Shown here piece by piece: positions 1-5,411 of a stretch of DNA of 6,151 bases. The stretch is from Verrucomicrobiales bacterium (GTDB taxonomy: Bacteria > Verrucomicrobiota > Verrucomicrobiia > Verrucomicrobiales > V1-33). A program made the translations under genes and the position numbers. The stretch spans positions 1 through 6,151 of the forward strand of contig JALRGB010000116.1 of assembly GCA_023253575.1 (NCBI GenBank), given 5' to 3'. A model generated the notes under the pieces. It had not been told where the DNA came from and did no database searches. It worked only from the letters and a program-made list of their open reading frames with translations. Each line of letters begins with the position of its first letter. Position 1 is the first letter of the stretch.

Positions 1-2
1 AG

Positions 3-128
3 GAGAGTACGCGCCCGCAGGCGAGTACGCACCCACAGGCGAGTACGCACCCACAGGCGAGTACGCACCCACAGGCGAGTACGCACCCAAAGGCGAGTAC
101 GCACCCACAGAATGGTACGCACCCGCAG
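3..128. repeat. Tandem array of seven 18-bp direct repeats
   Basis: Seven head-to-tail 18-bp units with no spacers, consensus GCGAGTACGCACCCACAG. Units 2, 3, 4 and 6 are identical. Unit 5 has one change (ACA to AAA). Units 1 and 7 are the most diverged, as is usual at the edges of an array. The block GTACGC(A/G)CCC is present in all seven. The unit has no stop codon in any of the six frames, so openness alone is not proof of coding. In the frame of the downstream binding-protein gene it reads Gly-Glu-Tyr-Ala-Pro-Thr, with variants ending Ala or Lys and a last unit Glu-Trp-Tyr-Ala-Pro-Ala. It could be an N-terminal peptide repeat of that gene, the end of another product, or a non-coding minisatellite. 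The absence of spacers excludes CRISPR. Confidence 0.95.
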
Positions 129-175
129 AGGCGGTTTCCCGGAAGGCCCGTTTTGAGTCGTTTTTATCCAATTGT

Positions 176-1894
176 ATGGACAAGGCTGGGGCGCTATGGA
201 CCAGCCTTCCGATACCGACGACGCGCAAAGAGCGACGGGTATTTGCTGGTTTGGGGGTAGCGATAGGGCTGACCTTACTCCTGCCGTTTCTGCTTCGATC
301 GGACGATCGGGCCTCGATTTTCGCGGCCACTGACGAGCGGCTAACGATTATCACGCCTCACAACGAAACGATTCGTCGTGAGTTCACGGAAGGATTTCAA
401 AAATGGTATCGGGATCGAACAGGCAAGACGGTGCGGCTGGACTGGCGCACGCCGGGTGGAACGAGTGAGATCGTCAAAGTGATCCAATCGGAATACCATG
501 CCGCCTTTGAGAACTACTGGAAAAAAAGCGGTCGGTTTCCGTGGCGCGACAGTTTTGGTCGTGCCTTCAGCGATGCGGCTCTTGATCGCCGGAGTGAAGC
601 GGGAGCGCCGCTGACGCCTGAGCAGGAAGCGCGGGCTGCTTTTCTGGCGTCTGACGTGGGCATTGGCGTGGATTTGTTTTTTGGTGGGGGAACGTATGAT
701 TTTGAACGGCAGCGGAAGAACGGTATGCTGGTCCCAGCGGATGCATCGGGGCGGTTTGGACTGGCCCGGTTGCGGGAGGAAAAGCCGGACTGGTTTTCCG
801 ATGATGTGATTCCCGAATCGGTCGGTGGCGAGCCGTATCGCGACCCGGATTTGACTTGGGCGGGCAGTTGTCTTTCCAGTTTTGGCATCGTCTACAATGC
901 TGATACGGTGGCCCGCCTTGGCCTGCCCTTTCCGACGCAATGGGAGGATCTGGCAGACCCGAGGTATTACGGGCAGATCGCTGTAGCGGACCCGGCGAAG
1001 AGCGGATCGATTGTCAAAGCGTTTGAGATGATTGTGCAGCAGCAGATGCGGGAAACGCTGCAGGCGGCCGGTCCGCGCATTCAGGCGGCGCCGACGAGAA
1101 TGCGCGACGCTGTGGAGGCTGAGGCATTGCGTCAGGGCTGGGTCAAAGGGCTGCAGTTGCTGCAACGCATTGGAGCCAACGCGCGGTATTTCACCGATTC
1201 TGCGACCAAAGTACCTCAAGATGTGGCCCAAGGAGTGGCCGCGGCCGGCATGTGCATTGATTTTTATGGACGCACGTGGAACGAACGATTGCTGGCCGAC
1301 GATGGTACTTCGAGGGTGCGTTTTGTCACGCCGGTGGGAGGGACGTCGACTGGCGTGGATGCCATTGCCATGTTCCGCGGAGCCCCTCACCCCGCCGTCG
1401 CCCACGCCTTTTTAGAATACGTGCTTTCTCCGGACGGTCAGGCCCTGTGGAACCAGCGCCCGGGCACGCCGAATGGCCCGCGCCGAAGAAGCCTGCGGCG
1501 GCTGCCGGTTCGCAAAGACATGTACACGCCGGAAAAGCTTCCCTATTTTGCTGATCCTGAAGTCCTTCCCTACACACAAGCCGATGCGTTCACCTACACT
1601 CCCGCCTGGACAGCCAATCGCTTTGCCGCCCTTCGACTCGGAGTGCGCGTCATGTGCATCGACACCCATGATGAATTAACCGCGGCATGGAAAGACCTGA
1701 TTGCGGCAGATTTTCCACCCCTGGCGACCGAGGAGTTTGGCGCCATGGGGCAGCTGGCAGCCGATCCCGAAGGCATTACCACCCAGCTGGCCTCAAATGA
1801 CAAGCTGATCCAAGTCAAACTCGCCCGCACGCTGGGAGCCCAGTTCCGCCGGTCTTACGAGCTCTCGCGGGCCAAGGCCAAAAGAGCCCGGTAA
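176..1894 (+). CDS. ABC transporter solute-binding protein, membrane-anchored (Fe3+/polyamine-type)
   Basis: Captures a solute outside the cytoplasmic membrane and delivers it to an ABC permease. From the first ATG it is 572 aa. A basic N-terminus (residues 17-21, RKERR) precedes one hydrophobic segment at about 22-40, which looks like an uncleaved signal anchor; there is no lipobox Cys. The mature part opens with LTIITPHNETIRREF (56-70), the first strand and helix typical of FbpA/AfuA/PotD-like proteins. Other fold-typical pieces are GVDLFFGGGTYDF (164-176), the hinge-like FGIVYN (236-241), WEDLADPRYYGQIAVADP (256-273) and HPAVAHAFLEYVLSPDGQ (405-422). It is well over the roughly 330-350 aa of classical FbpA, with an added segment near 105-160 and a long tail after about 440. 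No convincing Shine-Dalgarno precedes 176, and the frame is open to the window edge with no earlier ATG, GTG or TTG, so the true start may lie upstream. The family is confident; iron as ligand is not. Its probable permease partner starts at 5412. Confidence 0.88.
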   Translation: MDKAGALWTSLPIPTTRKERRVFAGLGVAIGLTLLLPFLLRSDDRASIFAATDERLTIITPHNETIRREFTEGFQKWYRDRTGKTVRLDWRTPGGTSEIVKVIQSEYHAAFENYWKKSGRFPWRDSFGRAFSDAALDRRSEAGAPLTPEQEARAAFLASDVGIGVDLFFGGGTYDFERQRKNGMLVPADASGRFGLARLREEKPDWFSDDVIPESVGGEPYRDPDLTWAGSCLSSFGIVYNADTVARLGLPFPTQWEDLADPRYYGQIAVADPAKSGSIVKAFEMIVQQQMRETLQAAGPRIQAAPTRMRDAVEAEALRQGWVKGLQLLQRIGANARYFTDSATKVPQDVAQGVAAAGMCIDFYGRTWNERLLADDGTSRVRFVTPVGGTSTGVDAIAMFRGAPHPAVAHAFLEYVLSPDGQALWNQRPGTPNGPRRRSLRRLPVRKDMYTPEKLPYFADPEVLPYTQADAFTYTPAWTANRFAALRLGVRVMCIDTHDELTAAWKDLIAADFPPLATEEFGAMGQLAADPEGITTQLASNDKLIQVKLARTLGAQFRRSYELSRAKAKRAR

Positions 1895-1986
1895 ACACAA
1901 CCGCTCCCACCTATCAGAAGCACGTCCACTTCCGACCAATACAAAAAACCGAGCCCCCTCCCCCGTCGGACCGGCCTCGTCATAAT

Positions 1987-2045
1987 GCTCGATTTTCAGG
2001 ATCCTTGGCTTGGGCCAACAAGCCGACACCTGTTGTAAATCGAGC
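1987..2045. other. Nested inverted repeat / stem-loop in intergenic gap
   Basis: The outer arms are a perfect 9-bp inverted repeat, GCTCGATTT (1987-1995) and AAATCGAGC (2037-2045). Inside them CAGG (1997-2000) can pair with CCTG (2029-2032), and GGCTTG (2007-2012) pairs with CAAGCC (2019-2024) around a 6-nt loop. An alternative small hairpin, TTGGC (2005-2009) with GCCAA (2014-2018), competes with the innermost stem. No T-run follows, so it is not a standard intrinsic terminator. It lies in the 194-bp gap between the binding protein and the creatininase-family gene and ends 43 bases before that start codon. It could be a leader RNA structure, an operator or a dispersed palindromic element. 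The rest of the gap (1895-1986, 2046-2088) shows only a C-rich run near 1953-1964 and no gene. Confidence 0.55.
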
Positions 2046-2072
2046 TAAAGCTTGTCATCCACTTCAAAATAC

Positions 2073-2077
2073 GGGAG
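2073..2077 (+). promoter_or_regulatory. Probable ribosome binding site for the creatininase-family gene
   Basis: GGGAG lies 11 bases before the ATG at 2089. It supports that start over an in-frame TTG at 2005, which falls inside the stem-loop, has no such signal, and would add 28 residues that do not resemble the family's N-terminus. Confidence 0.5.
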
Positions 2078-2088
2078 TCTGGACACAA

Positions 2089-2838
2089 ATGAACCTCACA
2101 GACCTGACGTGGCGCGCGGTGGCGGCGCTGCCGCCCGACACTCCAGTGGTCATTCCGGTGGCCGCACTGGAGCAACACGGGCACCATCTGCCAGTCTTCA
2201 CGGATTCCATCCTGCTCGGCGAAATCATCCGCCGGGTCGAACCCCGGTTTGCCAGCCGGATCCTTTTTGCCCCGCTCATGTGGCTCGGCAATTCCGACCA
2301 TCACCTCGATTTCCCCGGCACGCTGTCCGCCTCACCGCGCGTCTATCTCGATTTACTAAACGGGCTGGCTGAAAATTTTTTGCAGCATGGATTCCGCCGG
2401 ATTGTATTTTTAAATGGTCACGGCGGGAACGATGTTCCCGGCCGTCAGGCGGTTTTCGAGTTACGCCAGCGCCACCGGACCCGCGCGGATCTTTTGTTGT
2501 TGTTTGCCACCTACTGGAGTCTGGGCGACCGGGCGTTTTCTGGATTTATTCAAGATGAAATGGGCCATGCCTGCGAGTGGGAAACGTCCATGATGTTGCG
2601 GATTGACCCCTCGCTGGTGGGCGACATAACGGCCGCCGAGCCCGTGGAGCCAGGCCGACCGTTTCTCCCGGCGGCCCGGGGATGGATCACCAAAGACCGC
2701 AGCCAGCCGGGTCACATCGGCCATCCGCAAGCGGCATCGGCCGAAAAAGGCGAAACCCTGTTGAGCCGCTTCGCCGATGACACTAGCGCCCTGTTGGAGC
2801 GTGTGACCTCCTGGGATGGAAGCTCATGGAACGGATGA
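2089..2838 (+). CDS. Creatininase-family amidohydrolase
   Basis: Metal-dependent cytoplasmic hydrolase of the creatininase/creatinine amidohydrolase family, which opens cyclic or linear amides; members include creatininase, FAPy deformylases and MftE. The 249-aa length is usual for the family. The signature is intact. ALEQHGHHLPVFTDS (26-40) gives the metal ligands Glu28, His30 and Asp39. FLNGHGGND (107-115) gives His111. GHACEWETS (159-167) matches the HAGxxETS motif and gives Glu165. GHPQAASAEKGE (211-222) matches the conserved GxPxxATAEKG segment near the C-terminus. No signal peptide is seen. The gene ends inside the start of the MFS gene (TGA at 2836-2838 overlaps ATG at 2835), so the two are probably translated together. 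The substrate cannot be assigned: the family is broad, and the motif is NGHGGN rather than the NGHYEN of true creatininases. A small amide imported by a neighbouring transporter is a reasonable guess. Confidence 0.9.
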   Translation: MNLTDLTWRAVAALPPDTPVVIPVAALEQHGHHLPVFTDSILLGEIIRRVEPRFASRILFAPLMWLGNSDHHLDFPGTLSASPRVYLDLLNGLAENFLQHGFRRIVFLNGHGGNDVPGRQAVFELRQRHRTRADLLLLFATYWSLGDRAFSGFIQDEMGHACEWETSMMLRIDPSLVGDITAAEPVEPGRPFLPAARGWITKDRSQPGHIGHPQAASAEKGETLLSRFADDTSALLERVTSWDGSSWNG

Positions 2839-4070
2839 ATACGACCCAAACCGCATCCAGACGAGTGTGGATCGTCTGCGGGCTCCTGCTGCTCGCGTCG
2901 TCCATCAATTACATGGATCGCCAGACTCTGGCCAATGCTGCGGTCCGGATCACTCGCGAATTCTCGCTCAACCACGAGCAATACGGAAATCTGGAAGCCT
3001 GGTTCGGTTACGCTTTTGCCGCGGGCTCGCTCTTTTTCGGTTTCCTCGCCGACCGCCTGCCACTGCGCTGGCTTTATGCCGCCGTGGTCGCTCTCTGGTC
3101 AATGGCCGGCTTTATGACTGGCACGGCGGAATCGCATCAAGACCTGCTTTTGTACCGCACCCTGCTCGGGTTTTGTGAGGGCGGTCACTGGCCGTGTGCG
3201 ATCAAAGCGACGCGTGTGCTGCTGGATGCCCGCGACCGGTCGCTGGGAAACAGCGTGCTCCAAAGCGGCACGTCCATCGGCGCCATCATCACACCGCTCT
3301 TAATGCAATCGCTAATGACCCCGGCCGTCGGCAGCTGGCGGGGCGCTTTTCAAGTCATCGCCCTGATTGGCATCGTATGGATCGTCCTCTGGCTCTTCAT
3401 TGTCCGGAAATCAGACCTTGTGACTCGCGAGGAGGATGCCGTACCCGAGGCCAGCGACCGCATCAGCCTCTGGCGCCTCGTCCTGAGCCGACGCATGCTC
3501 GTCATCTTCGGCGTGATCGCCTGCATTAACACCACTTGGCAAATTATGCGAGCCTGGCTTCCCAAGTTCCTGCAAGAAGGCCGGGGGTGGACGGAATCGG
3601 ACGCCTTGTATTTTAATTCTGCGTGGTTTGTGGCCACGGACATCGGATGCCTAGGAGCGGGAGCGGCGGCCGTTTGGCTGGCGCGACGCGGACTGCCCGT
3701 GACCCGCGCCCGGCTGATCGTATTCAGCGCCTGCGGACTGTTGGTCCTCGCCTCCGCCCTGGCCCCATTCATCGAGCAGGGTGCCGCTCTCATGATTGTC
3801 TTAATGATCGCCGGCGCCGGCGCCCTCGGATTGTTTCCGATCTATCACGCCTTCACTCAGGATATTTCCGGCAGCCGCCAGGGACGCATCACTGGTATCG
3901 CCAGCGTGGCAGCCTGGATCCTGCCCGCCTGGGCCCAGCGCGGGTTCGGATGGCTCGCCGATACCACCGGTTCGTTCAACGCCGGCTTCATCGCCGCCGC
4001 GTTTCTGCCACTCGTCGCCGCCATCATCCTCGTCCTCGGATGGGGACGAGACACCCGCTCATCCTCATGA
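2826..4070 (+). CDS. MFS transporter, anion:cation symporter (ACS)-like
   Basis: Secondary transporter of the major facilitator superfamily in the inner membrane, 414 aa, with the hydrophobic pattern of about 12 transmembrane helices and a charged central loop at about 194-215. Features typical of the ACS branch (hexuronate, galactonate and related organic anions) are INYMDRQTLANAA (27-39) at the end of helix 1, the motif-A region FGFLADRLPLRW (71-82) between helices 2 and 3, RTLLGFCEGGHWPCAIKATR (111-130) in helix 4, and the matching GFGWLADTTG (373-382) in the second half. The start is ambiguous: ATG at 2826, or ATG at 2835, which makes an exact ATGA overlap with the preceding stop and loses three residues. 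The gene ends with another ATGA overlap (4067-4070) into the next gene, so the three genes form one translationally coupled unit. An organic acid substrate is inferred from the subfamily only. Confidence 0.88.
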   Translation: MERMNTTQTASRRVWIVCGLLLLASSINYMDRQTLANAAVRITREFSLNHEQYGNLEAWFGYAFAAGSLFFGFLADRLPLRWLYAAVVALWSMAGFMTGTAESHQDLLLYRTLLGFCEGGHWPCAIKATRVLLDARDRSLGNSVLQSGTSIGAIITPLLMQSLMTPAVGSWRGAFQVIALIGIVWIVLWLFIVRKSDLVTREEDAVPEASDRISLWRLVLSRRMLVIFGVIACINTTWQIMRAWLPKFLQEGRGWTESDALYFNSAWFVATDIGCLGAGAAAVWLARRGLPVTRARLIVFSACGLLVLASALAPFIEQGAALMIVLMIAGAGALGLFPIYHAFTQDISGSRQGRITGIASVAAWILPAWAQRGFGWLADTTGSFNAGFIAAAFLPLVAAIILVLGWGRDTRSSS

Positions 4071-5338
4071 CTCCGCCAGCTATCTCACGCCGTCATTTCA
4101 TCAGTACCGTGGCCAGCACCGCCATGGCCTCCACCCTGCCCGCCACCACCCCAGCCTCAGGAGCACGAAAAAAAATCGCCCTGCTCGGGACCGTGAATTT
4201 CACCCACTCCCACACCCAGCACTTTATCGATCGCTTCCTCCTCGGATACGGCTGGCGCGGCGAATGGAGGAAACCAGCCGTCGATCTGGTCTCGCTCTAC
4301 ATCGACCAATTTCCAACCACTGATTTGGCGCGGGCCCGAGCGAAGCAATACGAAGTCCCGATTTTTCCAAGTATCCGAGAGGCGCTTGGACGGGGTGGAC
4401 CGGGGCTGGCGGTTGACGGCGTGGTCATTATTGGAGAACACGGCGAATACCCTGTGAACGAGCGAGGACAACGACTCTACCCGCGCCATGCCTGGTTTAA
4501 GGAGGTCGTCCGCGTTTTTGAGCAGGCCGGGCGCGCCGTACCCGTCTTTAATGACAAACACTTGTCCACCGACTGGGCCCAATGCGAGGAAATGGTCGCT
4601 GATTCCGTTCGTCTGGGATTTCCGCTACTGGCTGGATCCTCCCTGCCAGCGACGTGGCGACTGCCCGCCATCGACATCCCCCACGGCACCCCACTGAAAG
4701 AAAGCGTCTGCGCCTGCTATGGCGGCGTGGATTCTTATGATTTCCATGGACTGGAAACAGCCCAATGCATGTCCGAACGCCGTCAAGGAGGCGAAGTAGG
4801 AATTTCCTCCGTCCATGCCGTCAAAGGCGCCAAGGTCTGGGAAATGCTGGCCGAACGCCCCGACACGCAGCGCCTACTCGTCGCCGCCCTCTCTCGCAGT
4901 AACACGCTGCCGGTCGAAAACGGCTATCCGTCCGGCCCGGTGACATTTGACTGGGCCCGCACGGTTTTTCCCGAGCCTGTGGCTTATTTCATCGATCATC
5001 GTGACGGCTTTCGCACGACGATGTTTTTGCTGGCGATTCAAGACTTTAATTATGCGGGTCTGCGCGCAGACACGGGCGAAGTGATAGCCTGCCAGATGCA
5101 TCTGCCCATGCCTGGCAGCGGAGCGACGACCGCGGATTTTTTCAACCCCTTGGTCCGTTATATTGAAGACATGGTCATTGAAAACCGCGTCCCCTATCCA
5201 GTGCAGCGCACTCTACTGACGTCAGGCATGACACTCGCGGCCGTGGAATCACTGCACCGCGGACAAATTCCTGTGGCCACCCCCGAGATGGCAGTGCGAT
5301 ATGAAACGGGGGCTGCATCAACGTTCTGGCGCGATTAA
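4067..5338 (+). CDS. Tat-signal Gfo/Idh/MocA-like protein, function unknown
   Basis: A 423-aa protein with a twin-arginine-type leader (SRRHFI at 7-12, then a mild hydrophobic stretch and small residues ending near ASGA, 30-33), suggesting folded export. After KKIALLGTVNF (35-45) it follows an alternating beta/alpha pattern like the N-terminal domain of Gfo/Idh/MocA oxidoreductases: DLVSLYID (73-80), PSIREAL (101-107), VDGVVIIGEHGEYP (116-129), then VPVFNDKHLSTDWAQCEEMV (158-177), which aligns in position with the family's CEKPLAxxxxEAxxMV. Differences: the GxGxxG nucleotide-binding turn is absent, and EKP is replaced by Asp163-Lys164-His165. A CxC pair (215, 217) and YDFHGLE (224-230) fall in the second half. 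From memory, similar proteins are common in Planctomycetota and Verrucomicrobiota without an assigned function. The start at 4067 is chosen for the ATGA overlap with the MFS gene and because the leader begins there; the open frame extends further upstream only inside the MFS gene. Confidence 0.75.
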   Translation: MTPPAISRRHFISTVASTAMASTLPATTPASGARKKIALLGTVNFTHSHTQHFIDRFLLGYGWRGEWRKPAVDLVSLYIDQFPTTDLARARAKQYEVPIFPSIREALGRGGPGLAVDGVVIIGEHGEYPVNERGQRLYPRHAWFKEVVRVFEQAGRAVPVFNDKHLSTDWAQCEEMVADSVRLGFPLLAGSSLPATWRLPAIDIPHGTPLKESVCACYGGVDSYDFHGLETAQCMSERRQGGEVGISSVHAVKGAKVWEMLAERPDTQRLLVAALSRSNTLPVENGYPSGPVTFDWARTVFPEPVAYFIDHRDGFRTTMFLLAIQDFNYAGLRADTGEVIACQMHLPMPGSGATTADFFNPLVRYIEDMVIENRVPYPVQRTLLTSGMTLAAVESLHRGQIPVATPEMAVRYETGAASTFWRD

Positions 5339-5411
5339 AGCCCATGATCCACAGTGATTTCCCCTTCCCCAGCATTCCTTTGACTTCCCAACGCCCGATC
5401 CACCGCCTGGC

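Noticed and set aside
3..128. CRISPR array
   Set aside because: The 18-bp repeats abut directly with no unique spacers, and there are no cas genes in view.
341..1405. A 354-codon open frame on the - strand inside the binding-protein gene
   Set aside because: Its translation is Arg/His/Pro-rich and low in recognisable structure, as expected for the complement of a GC-rich gene, while the + strand encodes a clear ABC binding protein over the same bases.
1981..1986. CATAAT as a -10 promoter box before the stem-loop
   Set aside because: No matching -35 element is found about 17 bases upstream; that stretch is C-rich. It could still be a weak promoter but cannot be supported.
1987..2045. Rho-independent terminator for the binding-protein gene
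   Set aside because: No T-run follows the stem, and the outer stem is long and interrupted. It is reported only as a structured element.
2005..2088. TTG start at 2005 giving a 28-residue longer creatininase-family protein
   Set aside because: The extension lies across the stem-loop, has no ribosome binding site and does not resemble the family's N-terminus. The ATG at 2089 has GGGAG 11 bases upstream.
3623..4066. Upstream extension of the Tat-protein reading frame
   Set aside because: It lies wholly within the MFS coding sequence, reads as Arg/Pro-rich shadow sequence, and would bury the twin-arginine leader in the middle of the protein.
5339..5411. Possible terminator or promoter before the permease
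   Set aside because: The 73-bp gap is C/T-rich with no stem-loop followed by T-run and no paired -35/-10 boxes.
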